From Echinometra lucunter (taxonomy: Eukaryota; Echinodermata; Echinoidea; Camarodonta; Echinometridae), in the NCBI GenBank assembly GCA_029962745.1, contig CM057158.1:777166-841165 (forward strand): a stretch of 64,000 nt of DNA, in the 5' to 3' direction. The position numbers were made by a program, and so were the translations under genes. The notes under the pieces were generated by a model. The model ran no database searches, was not told the origin of the DNA, and saw only the letters and a program-made list of their open reading frames with translations. Numbering within the stretch: position 1 is the stretch's first letter; every line of letters starts with the position of its first letter. Shown here in pieces: positions 44,370-54,690 of the stretch.

Positions 44370-45565
44370 TAGAACGTGAGTGGCGCAAAATGGATGTATT
44401 TGAAAAGTCATCACAAATCGGAAAGAATAAAGGGTGCCAAAATAACCTGGAGGTTGGTAGAGGGTCAGCGTAGCCCTCTGCATCTCGAGCGACTGACTCG
44501 CAATGTGGAGATTTCGCTTCATGGGTTCGAAACCCATGAAGCATATATTTTTGTTTCAGTTCGGGTTTTTTCTGTTTTGTTTCTTTATGTTTCATTGATT
44601 TTTTTTTTCATTAACGGATGTGTTCGTATGCCCCAACTTAAAGTTTAAAAAAAATCTCTATGGAGCAAACAGTGTGAAGTTATTATTTTGGCTTTTTGCG
44701 GCAGTCATTGCAAACCTGCTAACAGGAAAAGATAAAGGGTGAAGATGAACTGAAAGATTGCGGTGAGGCAACGTGTACTCCTCTGTACAGAGCGATTGGC
44801 TCGCATCTCCTCGACAAGGATATTTAGGGTTCGATGCCCAGGAAGCACCTGTTTTGTTTGGGTTTTCCATTTTGTTTCTTCTTATTCTTTTTTTTTTTTT
44901 AGTAACTGATTTCATTTTTGCATGCTCCGAACTTTTTCATAAAAAATCCCGACGTAGTAAACTGTATGTGTGAGGTTATTATTGGCTTTTTTGGCCGCAG
45001 CCATTTTCAAACAGGAAAGGATAAACTGGAGGGTGGTAGTGAGGCAGCGTATAGCTCTCTGCATAGAGTGATTGACTCGCATCTCCTAGCTTGATGGAGA
45101 GATTTTGGGTTCAAAACCCAGGAAGCACCATTTTTTGTTTGCGTTTTCCCTTTTGTTTTATCTATTTGTTTTTCAGTAATTGATTTCTTTCCAGCATGCT
45201 CCAAAAAAATAAGAAATCTCTATGCCGCAGACAGTATGTGTGAGGTTATTATTTTGGCCTTGTGGCAGCAGTCATTGCAAACATGAAAGGATAAAGCGCA
45301 AAGATGAACTGGAGGATGGTAGTGAAGCAGCGTACAGCCCTCCTTAACGGGGAGATTTTAGGTTCGAAACTTATTAAGCGCGAATTTTAATTTTTTTGTT
45401 TCTTTCTTAGGCTTTGTATTTTTTTCTTTCTTTGTTTCTTTTTTTTTTTACAATGACGGATGACTTTTTCACATGCTCCAAACTTGCTAATAAAAGATCA
45501 CTATGCAGCAAACAGTATGTGTGAGGTTATTATTGTGGCCTTTTGGGGCAGTCATTACAAACAAG
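44370..45565 (+). repeat. Tandem ~280-bp repeat with tRNA-like segment, four copies
   Basis: The anchor GTGTGAGGTTATTATTTTGGC recurs near 44671, 44968, 45239 and 45519 (spacing 297, 271, 280). Each unit carries a segment like GTGAGGCAGCG..CTCTGCATAGAGTGATTGACTCGCATCTCC..GGGTTCGAAACCC, i.e. a B box GGTTCGAAACC exact in unit 1 (44523) and decayed in the later ones, followed by a T-rich tail. It looks like a tRNA-derived SINE amplified in tandem. Confidence 0.7.
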
Positions 45566-45899
45566 AAAAGATAGAGAGTACAATCTCAACATGAAAAGGA
45601 GAATAGATAAGAATTTATGATTATAGTTACAAGACTCTTATATGTCAGCGTGAGTTGTAATAAGTAAGTGCGAGCGAACTTTGGGGAAAAATGAAAATAT
45701 TTTCATAGCTGCAATTTAGGGGCAATGTACGTTCTTAGGAAAGTTTTGTTCGTTGTATCCCATCTCTTGCCTCCTCCTGCTCCATGCACGGTTTCACCCT
45801 GTAGTCGTATCAAGAACAAGGTATTCTGTTATTAGGCCTATATGAAACGAAACTTCTCTGATTCTTCGGAGCTATACACATTACCAAATGAGAAAAGGA

Positions 45900-46380
45900 A
45901 TAGTTAAAAGAGGGGAAATGGTACAATAAGGACGAAAAGGGAACATGCATTAGATTTTAAGGGAAAAGGGGTACTTACAATAAACTTGGACGCTCATAAG
46001 AAATAAAAAGGGGCACTTGTCAGGTTTAATGGGGGTGAAATTTCAAAAAGGGAGTAATGCCAGAATGGAAAAGGTATACATGTGCTAACTTATAGCGAAT
46101 TTACAGGAGGAATGGGACATAATTTACTAGCCAGGACAAGGAGCAATTCATCAGAAGTAAATTGGGGCATGTATTCGATTTCGAATGGGGAACCTGCTTA
46201 AATGGAAAGAGGGAACTTATCAGAGATGTAAAGGAGAATGCACTTTTAGAACGAAAAATGCGCAGTCAAAATCGGGTACTTATACCTTTCAAGAGGGAGA
46301 TTCATTAGAAGTAACAAGGACTCACTTGTCAGAAGGGAAAAGAGCGCTATGGGGAAAAAAAAAATTAATGTAAGGGTCAC
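45900..46380 (+). repeat. Degenerate short tandem repeat
   Basis: Loose 30-45 bp units with the pattern AAGGGG.ACTTATCAG..TAAA.GGGG and ATTAGAAGTAA (for example at 46140-46160 and 46306-46330). Heavily diverged. Confidence 0.4.
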
Positions 46381-46439
46381 TAATCTGGTGTAAAAGTGGA
46401 GCAGTTGAGGGATTTATTTAAGAAAATTGAATTACCTGA

Positions 46440-47100
46440 CGGGCACTGGCGTACTGGAGGGGGGGGGGGGGCTCCCCAAATAAATTTCAACCATGGTTTA
46501 TTTTCAATTTTATATTAATGATATCACTCGAATTTCATTACTTCTCCCTAGACTCCTTTCTGTTGTTAAGTAACGCATTCACAATTTCCCAAACAGCATG
46601 CATAGCAAGGCAGAAAACACGCATAATATCAATATTAATGTGTTTTATGATATAACACTTGGTTTTATCTGTTTATCTGACAATGGATTCATACTTTGAA
46701 AATGTATATTCTTAGATTTACCAAAACTAGACACGGGCTTTAGGTTTGTAGTGCCAAATAGTGTTCTTTTACAGAGCTGCAAACCATCAATATTGCAAAA
46801 AGCTCCTTTACCATGGGAGTGCACTTGCGTAGCCAAGGGGGGGGGGCGATGGGGGCGGTCACCCCCTCCAAAACGCCAACAAAAAAGAAAGAAAAAAGTA
46901 GAAGGAAAAAAAGCGGGAGCGAGAAAAGAAAAAAGGTAATAGAACATAAGAAGAGCGGGGGCAGACAAGGAACAATTCAAAGAAACGTCGGAGCTTCCGG
47001 CTCGGTCGCTACACTCCCTCAGGGTTGGTCGCTTCGCTCCTCGCAAAGATTGAGCCCCCCCCCCAATTATTTTGGCTCATTACGCCTCTGGTCAGAGGTA
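46440..47100. repeat. Copies of the poly-G / GCGTAGCC dispersed family
   Basis: GGCACTGGCGTACTGGAGGGGGG at 46442. A longer copy runs 46825-47090: GCACTTGCGTAGCCAAGGGGGG, a purine-rich middle, GGTCGCTTCGCTCCTCGCAAAGATTGAGCCCCCC and TTTTGGCTCATTACGCC. The last phrase recurs at 53598 (TTTGGCTCATTGCGCCACTG). Confidence 0.55.
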
Positions 47101-47990
47101 AATGGTCTCTTATTACCTACCTGTGAAGGTAATACGAGACCGCTTCATTTTCAACCTAAATCTCAGGGAGTTGTTGAGTAAAATACATTTTTATTGGAAA
47201 TACGAATGCCAATAGAGAAGTGTTTCTCTTAAATTATTTTTGGGTTTCATCAAAGCCAAAATCTGTTGAAATTTTAACCAAAAACTAAATAACATTTTTT
47301 ATGAGAGAAAATTGATTACCATTGAAATGGCATTCAATGCCATGGCATTCATACCATCATGGTGCCGGTACTTTTGTCTCCGGCACTTAGCATTTTGTTT
47401 TTGATGATTTTTAGTGCATCATACTGAACAGTTATTGGCAATTATAATCATAATTATAATTTTAAAAGTTACAGAAAGAAAGGCAACTGTAAAATGACAT
47501 TAAAACATCTTAAAATCATCCAACCAAACTTGAGTAATACCATAATGTAGTGCAAAAAAGTGCATATTTTCTTCATGCAAATTTGAATTTGTTGAATTTA
47601 ATACAAATTTTACACATCATTAACAATTAAAGGATTTGCCTGAATATCATTTTTTTTGTTCTTATGTAGTAAAAATCCTTTTAAAAAAACAAACACACAA
47701 TCAATTGAGAGATGTTTTTCAGGTCATCCAGAGGAAACAATTATATACTCCTAAAGCGTTTTCAACCTGCACCAAAATATCACTTAATTAGCAGGAATTT
47801 TCTTTATTCTGAATATAATGTAACATTTTTGCCAATTTTCAAAACACAAAAATCCATGACAGCAAGCTTACACAATTTACCAATGCACAGTACATACAGT
47901 AACTATTCATGGCAATAGCCGCCACATTGGTGGTCTCGTATTACCTACACACATTACTGATTGGATGTCCATGATTGAGGTTCACTCACT
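47101..47990. other. Intergenic DNA
   Basis: Begins with a hairpin 47107-47142 (GGTCTCTTATTACCTA / GGTAATACGAGACC); otherwise AT-rich with nothing recognised. Confidence 0.35.
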
Positions 47991-48257
47991 ATGAACATGA
48001 CAGACAAAGAAAGCGGACAAAATAAACAACCCCTCATTCTACCCTTCACAATGGTTCTGGTAGTCAAAAAGAACATCCCTTCACTGCTATTGTCTAAAAT
48101 ATGTGGAACAGGTGTCACATGCATATTCACCTGGAACTACATAATTAAACATAATAGCTGTGAAGGGATGTTCTTTTGACTACCAGAACCATTGTGAAGG
48201 GTAGAATGAGAGGTTGTTTATTTTGTCCGCTTTCTTTGTCCGCCATGTTCATAGTGA
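47987..48257. mobile_element. Palindromic MITE family Z, full copy
   Basis: Inverted arms of about 100 bp: CACTATGAACATG..GACAAAGAAAGCGGACAAAA on the left and its complement ending CATGTTCATAGTG on the right, enclosing about 70 bp. A partial copy is at 43727. Confidence 0.88.
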
Positions 48258-48606
48258 CTATTATGTACTCTACACTGTGCACAATGGTCAATTGACATAC
48301 GCAGTAGTTAACCAACTTCACAATATTGTTATTAATACCATTTTTACAGCACATATTTTTATTATTATAATACACCACTACATTCCTTGAAAACCCAGTA
48401 TTTATACCTAAGGAAATTTTGACCATGACAAATTCTTATCTTGGCACATTTAGTGACTTTTCTCGAAGAATATGGAGTTGTTGACCCAATGTCTACGTTG
48501 AATGTAAGCAGAAATGGTAACATTGATGATAAATGGCGCTATAACAATATTTTTTCCAAAGCCAGGGCAGACACGACACTTTTTATTCTGGTGGTCTCGT
48601 ATTACC

Positions 48607-49400
48607 TATAGACCAATTTCACCTCCGGTTTATGTATTTGGCCCTCTATCGGCGACGCCATTGCTGCGGTGGGCAAGCGCGCTGACCGCGATTGGCTCTG
48701 TGTACAAATTGAATGTAAGATATGAGATATGCCCCGATATTGTTCCATTTACTTTATTCTAGATCAATAAAATAAAGCATGGATACATGGGTAGATGAGG
48801 TAAGACAATGGTCATATCTGACGGATGAAGGTATGATGTATTTTTGTACTTTCGATGGTTTTTCAACTTAGTTTTGTCAGTAAAAGTTCAATTGCAGCAT
48901 AGAAGTCGTAGTAAACGGGAGCCCTAAATCTTACCCTGTTTACAAAGTCATGTTTTCACTCATTAAATTTTACGCCAAAGTGTCATAATGATAATGTTTC
49001 TTGACTTCAAAGTCCTTTCTGTTGATGTTTTTACCCACTGGCGACGAATTCCTTCACATTGCTTACGGAAACCTGTGTAGGGAGTACGGCTTCTCACACA
49101 AACAGGCTTCATGAGTCAAAAGCGAGTGAATTTCGCACTCAGTTAGCTTCCAATTTTTAAACTTTCTCTAATTCTTGTGGCATTTGAGCACCGCACAGCT
49201 GCGACCTGAACTTCCCTGATAATTTCTCATTGCAAATATTAAAATAAATCTGCATATACTGGTCAAAATAGACAAAAAATCGAACGAATGTACACAACGC
49301 GCTATTGACTTGTGTACTATAAAAGTTGGAGCGCCCACCGCAGTATGGCGAACTGTGTCGAACAGTCTGCTGCCCTCTTGCGTTGTGAAATTGGTCTATA
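48607..49400. mobile_element. Terminal-inverted-repeat element, about 790 bp
   Basis: Perfect 16-bp terminal repeats TATAGACCAATTTCAC / GTGAAATTGGTCTATA. A second inverted pair lies inside (GCGGTGGGCAAGCGCGC left, GCGCGCTATT..GGAGCGCCCACCGC right). Flanks on both sides contain GGTCTCGTATT. No transposase frame. Confidence 0.8.
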
Positions 49401-50459
49401 CGGTCTCGTATTCCCTCCACTTACCCTAACTGAGTACCTGTAATTACGAGAAGAATTTCATGGTATAATGTTTCTTTAGGATCTCATGATCATGGAGGAA
49501 GGGGGGGGGGGGGGGTCTGTCTCTTCCCTTTGAAATTGGATCAAAAGCCCCAGAAAGTGCATGTTGGGGGTACTCTTCCAAAACACCAGTGTAAAGGGCA
49601 TCGACTGCATGTTATTTGCAGTTCACCGGTGTTTAATTGCAATAGGCCACTTTGTTCCAAAATCCTGCATGTAAACATAGACCCACTGCTATCATCTGCA
49701 TTGTTGAGATACTATGTTCCTTTTTTCCTCGGTATGAAATTTATCCAGAAACTATACATGTGCGTTTTAAAATAGCATTAATCTGTACTTCAACTCTCAC
49801 AGGGGTTGAACTTACTTAATATGAATTGAGACTGAACTGTAATAACTGCTATTTTGATTCTTGAATTTTGAAGTTTTCAAGATTTCACATTTTCTATAAT
49901 ATGGCAAAAGACAGAGTTGAGATGTTGTAATCCACCTCCAAACCGGGAGAAGATACCTGGATAGATAGATAGAATATTGTTTTAAAAATATATGACATTT
50001 CAATGTAAAAAGAGAAAATATACCTCCAAATAGCAAAGAAGACAGTGAGAGATATATTGGTAGGAAAATCATGATGAACAAAGAAAGAAAGATAGCACTA
50101 TAGATCCCAACACCCTTATTTCAAAGAAATTAGAGGTTTTTAATTTTGATGAAGGGGGGGGGGTCTTTTGGATGCCAAGTGTTTTTAAGTACAAAAAGTA
50201 TGCTTTGGTATGTCATTGGTTGTCTGCAGATTCTCACGCTTCTTTTACGGACAGTACGAAGTGGTGCGCTCAGGATGGGGAAGGGAAGCCGGGGTGGAAG
50301 GGGGGGGGGGGTGCATTTTGCTGAAGGGGGAGGAGTGAGGCATACTGTGCTGGGGTGTGCGGGTGCGTCATCTCTTTTTCTTTTCCTTTTTTTTTTCTAC
50401 TTTCCCGCTTTTCTCTTTCCTTTTTATTTCTCATAATGATAATAATAACAGTAATCATA
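49401..50459. other. Intergenic DNA
   Basis: G runs at 49500-49515, 50155-50163 and 50299-50310; otherwise AT-rich. No gene recognised. Confidence 0.35.
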
Positions 50460-50462
50460 AAC

Positions 50463-50890
50463 GGTGATGTTCGTTATTCCGAAGGTTCGCTATTCCGAAA
50501 CAAGCAAATTGCATATAATGTTCGTTAGTCAGAATATTAACAAAGGGTTCGTTAAGCCGAACATCATTTTGTGGAGTTATTCCGAAGGTTCGTTCATCTA
50601 AAAATGAAATAAGGTTCGTTATTCCGATGGTTCGATAGTCCGAAAATGAAATAAGGTTCTTTAGTCCGAAAATAACCAACGAACTAACGAACCTTATTTC
50701 GTTTTCGGATTAACGAACCTTCGGAATAACAACCTTTTTCCATTTTCGGACTAACGAACCTTTGGACTAACGAACCTTATTTCAATTCCGGACTAACGAA
50801 CCTTCGGAATAACGAACCTTCGGACTAAGGAACCTTCGAAATAACGAACCTTCAGAATCAACGAAACTTCGGAATAACGAACCTTTGGAA
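50463..50890. repeat. Array of TTCGTTATTCCGAA palindromic units
   Basis: Irregular copies of GGTTCGTTATTCCGAA (or TTAGTCCGAA) in forward orientation to about 50680, then in the inverted orientation CGAACCTTCGGAATAACG to 50890. The whole block is a large imperfect inverted repeat made of small palindromes. Confidence 0.85.
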
Positions 50891-51134
50891 TAACGAAGTG
50901 TAACCATAATAAATGCGACTCTGTGGAGTGCTCAAGGCACTTTTTAAGAAATTAGGAAGTGAACAGAAATGTTTTGAGATGCTTCTTGAAAGTTTCAGAT
51001 ATCTTCAGGAAGGTCATTCCATAACCTAGGACATGAGCGGGCAAATGATCTTTCCCTGGGTTTTAGCAATTTTTAGGATCACAAGAGACCTGGAAGAGGA
51101 TGAGCGTAAGGATCTTGCTGGAGTGTAATGTTAA

Positions 51135-51454
51135 AGACGCTAGGTCGTGGGCTTTCATGGGGAATTTGACACCATGGGTGCTTACCCAGTAACAGGTGTT
51201 GTCCATCACTGTGAGTTTTATGACCAACAGACCTTATGTAATGCTCTGTATACTTCACCCTTTCCCCATATGGCAAAGTCATTATCTCACTTTCCCTGGC
51301 CCGAGAATGCCCGAATCAGGCCGAAGAATGTTTGTGGTGGGACAGCTTGTTTTGCTGTGCTCCAGAAATGTAGCTCTATTACAGGTATTTTTCACAAAGT
51401 CTGGTGTCAGCAAATTATAATCCATTCCCCATGAAAGCCCACGACCTAGCGTCT
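51135..51454. mobile_element. TTAA-flanked MITE with 31-bp perfect ends
   Basis: Perfect terminal repeats AGACGCTAGGTCGTGGGC..ATGGGGAAT and complement, with TTAA on both sides (51131-51134, 51455-51458). 320 bp, non-coding; a piggyBac-type target site. Confidence 0.88.
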
Positions 51455-51719
51455 TTAAATTAATAATAATTATTGCGGAGCATCTTAATTTCCAGCATCT
51501 TTCTTTCAATGGAGGAAAAAAAAAACAACAACAACCAAAAAACATAGAAAAGAACTAGTTTCTAGTATTCGAATTATATTGTTATAATAGTAAGCTGAGA
51601 TTTAAGTGGAGTACAAGTACATGCCTATGTTTGACTTCTTTATTTACTTTTATTTTTTTATTATGTTTAATAAACACACGTGCACACGCTGATATCAATA
51701 TGCCTATAACATAATGTTA

Positions 51720-51825
51720 TGCAGGGCCCGCTGGAAGATCAGCTGATAGCTGTAGTGGCTAGCCTTGGTAAATAAGAGTTGTTATTAATTATTATTATTA
51801 TTATTAATTATTATTATTATTATTA

Positions 51826-51873
<48 letters not shown>

Positions 51874-51876
51874 ATA

Positions 51877-51962
<86 letters not shown>
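51720..51962. repeat. Retroposon tail and ATT microsatellite
   Basis: GGGCCCGCTGGAAGATCAGC..CCTTGGTAAATAAGAG leads into about 170 bp of TTA/ATT units. This layout is typical of a retroposon 3' end; a related tail is near 21371. Confidence 0.8.
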
Positions 51963-51965
<3 letters not shown>

Positions 51966-52034
51966 ATAGCATTTCATGTATTTAATGTACGATAAAAGAG
52001 CAATGTAAATAAAATGCCTTGCTCAAGAGCATAA

Positions 52035-52107
52035 GTGCCGTGCGGGGGATCGAACCCCGGACGTTCGCGTCTCCAGTCAAGCGCCTTAAACCACTCGACT
52101 TCGGCAC
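52035..52107 (-). repeat. tRNA-Ser-like SINE head (73 nt)
   Basis: Minus strand: GTGCCG at the 5' end pairs with CGGCAC at the 3' end. A box GTCGAGTGGTTTAAGGCGC, anticodon-loop-like CTGGAGA (GGA, Ser) and a perfect T arm CGGGGTTCGATCCCCCG follow. The anticodon stem does not pair (CTTGA versus CGCGA) and there is no long variable arm, so it is a pseudo-tRNA/SINE rather than a working tRNA gene. Confidence 0.65.
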
Positions 52108-52285
52108 CTCTGCGGCATACTTTTCTTCTTGAATCGAAACTAGTATCCTTTTTCTTACTGGTACGTATAGATTTACTTCTTCTTCTTTTTTTTGATCACA
52201 CTTTATAATTATGTGACCTACGTACACTTATCTACACTCATCCTGTCTTATTTAAATTACGGAATCCTTGCTTGAGGGAATAGCT

Positions 52286-52977
52286 CTACACTCTATAAAA
52301 CAAACTAGTCAGATTTGACTAGAATACCGGATCACACGGGCACTTACTCTTTTCTAGTCAACAGTATGACTACACTCTTATTTCCGTGGTGTCAAATTTG
52401 ACTCGGAATGGCATCAGTTGGGAGTCAACTTTATTCCGAGTTAAAGTGACTCGTTTTCGTACTAGGTACTTTGACTCGGCATTGAGTCGATTCTCAGCTG
52501 ATGCCACACCATTCCGAGTCAAAGTAATTCGGAATCCCATTCACTTTAATTCGGAATAGAGTTGACTCTCGGCTGACGCCATTCCAAGTCAAATTTGACA
52601 CCGAGGAAATAAGAGTGTAGATTTTAGTCAAAATGACCAGAATTCTATTCAGTTTAAGGAAGAACGAACGCTAGTCTATAGCCAAAACTGAAACAAGAAT
52701 TTTAGTAACTTATTTGACTATATAAAACACGGGATCTCACGGGCACTTACTCTTTTCTAGTCAAATGTGAGTGACGAAGATTCTAGTGAAAATGACCAGA
52801 ATTATTCTAGTAAAAAATTAACCAAACTTTTACCAAAATTCTAGTCAATTTCACTAGAATCAAGTTAGTGAAGGTGCCTGTATGAACCAGTAGACTATAG
52901 TCAAATTATTTTACTAGAATCTAGTCATTTTGTCTAGAAATGTGTCACCTTTGACTAGATTTGTTTTTAGAGTGTAG
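52286..52977. mobile_element. Outer inverted-repeat element with nested insertion
   Basis: Ends CTACACTCTATAAAACAAACT and complement of TTGTTTTTAGAGTGTAG. The interior is full of TTTGACTAGAAT/ATTCTAGTCA repeats. Another element (52370-52620) is inserted in it. Confidence 0.75.
52370..52620. mobile_element. Inner nested inverted-repeat element
   Basis: CTACACTCTTATTTCCGTGG..GTCAAATTTGACTCGGAATGGC at the left and its near-complement at the right. Shares the first nine bases CTACACTCT with the outer element, so the two are probably related families. Confidence 0.8.
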
Positions 52978-54430
52978 GTTCCTCATCAATAAACCTTTTC
53001 TGATAGAAACAATCCTCCGAACGGGCTCCGAACACTAGCTAGGTCCGGACCCACACGGCCCCACTCTTCTGCTCGTGTAAAATTCTTCAGTGCACGATCT
53101 TTACTTATTTAACTTGGGAATCAACTCACAAGATATGAGTTACCCAACCTCCTGTCTGATTTCATTTAAAAACACCATGCAATTGTATTTACTTTTCGCT
53201 GTGTTATATCGATTTTGTTTCTTTACATTTGCAGAAATAATTTATGCACTGGTTTATTTACGCCTTACTAATGACTATGAAATATGAAATAGGAATTGAA
53301 ACTTGAGACTTGATTTGTAATTTTTTTAATGTTTGTAATACTATTGATTTCACTGAAAGAAAAGAATGAAATAATTTTGTTGTAATTATTACTTTTAAAA
53401 AAGTAAGCGAAAGGAGCAGGCAAATCATTAAAAAAAAAAACCACACACACACAAACATGTACACAACAAAAAATGACTCTTCATCGATTAGACCCTTTTT
53501 CATTGTTATTTTCCATTGCCCTTGACAGCCTTTTTTTTTTAGACCCCTCCTAATTTTTTTCTTTTTAGGGAGAATAGTGCACCCCCGCAAAATATTTGGC
53601 TCATTGCGCCACTGTCACTATACCTTATGGCTTGTGCATACTCTTGAACTCCTCATGTAAGAAAATCAGGCATGAAATCAGGACGGTTTTTTTTTTCTTT
53701 TTTTGTTTTGTTTTGTTTTGGGAATGGACTCTGTTGAAAACATAGAGACACCGGTGTAAATCCACTTTGAGGAGTGGGGGGGGGGGGGGGGAGATGATCG
53801 ACTTTTTTGCCGATTTTTTTTTCTGTCGAACTCACACTTAAGTATAAACACACGCCCTCACCCACCTACACAGACCCCCTTACACACATTTTAATTTCTA
53901 ATCTTGCGAGCGAGCCAAAAATTACCACTTTTCTGGTTTTTAATCACATTTTCAAATATAAATTCTATAATATGATGAGCGAGCGAACCGAGCGAGCTAA
54001 AAATGAGCGCTTTCGTCTGGCTTTAAATCGCATTTTCAAATAGAAATTCTAAAATTTTATTAACTGATTAATTCAAATATCATTTCTTCCTTAAAAAGTG
54101 GGGGATATTTATACACGCCATCCCCCCTTTCAAAAAAGTGGGGGATATATACCCCCCCTCCCCCCGGGATTTACGCCAATGCATAGAGATTTGGCCTATT
54201 ATCTCTATGGTTTAAAATTAAATTTGGGTATAGCGCCAGCTTTGGTAGATTCATAGCTAGCCCTATCCTAGCCCTTGCTCCCTATGCATGACGTCATATG
54301 TAATTCACAGATGTACAATCATACTCACGATTGTATAGCTAACAACTGTACGTACTACCGTACTACTAGCTATAGCTAGCTACATACAGTGCGTGTAGTG
54401 TAGTGAATTATTATTCTCACTGAAAGTAAA
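52978..54430. other. Intergenic repeat-rich DNA upstream of CHMP4
   Basis: Copies of the poly-G/ATTTGGCTCATTGCGCC family at 53540-53620, and two GCGAGCGAGCC / GAGCGAGCGAACCGAGCG copies at 53905 and 53977. GTGGGGGATAT phrases repeat at 54099 and 54138. G run 53777-53791. No gene. Confidence 0.45.
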
Positions 54431-54690
54431 ACAAGCAATTTTATGCCAGGAGAAGAAGCTGTCATTTAAGTGAAACGTTAGATCTAGTAACTGTTACATT
54501 AGTTCTGCATTTTGCTGTGATTCTTAGTCGTCACACCCGCCAAAATAACATCAGGAAACAACAGAGAAGATCGATTTAGAAGCCTTTTCTGCTTTGCAGC
54601 TATTGCCTGGACTTGACTAGGATTCAGGAACATTTTCAGTTCCATCATTAGACTCTTGATTAGAGATCTGCATTATTCCAAGTTTTCAAA
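54431..54690 (+). promoter_or_regulatory. CHMP4 5' UTR and proximal flank
   Basis: Sequence directly before the CHMP4 start with no upstream repeat. No clear TATA box. TTTTCAAAATGA gives an A at -3 relative to the ATG (54691), a good start context. Confidence 0.35.

Noticed and set aside
52035..52107. Functional tRNA-Ser gene
   Set aside because: Anticodon stem does not pair, long variable arm missing, and flanking sequence matches a SINE body also seen at 40940.
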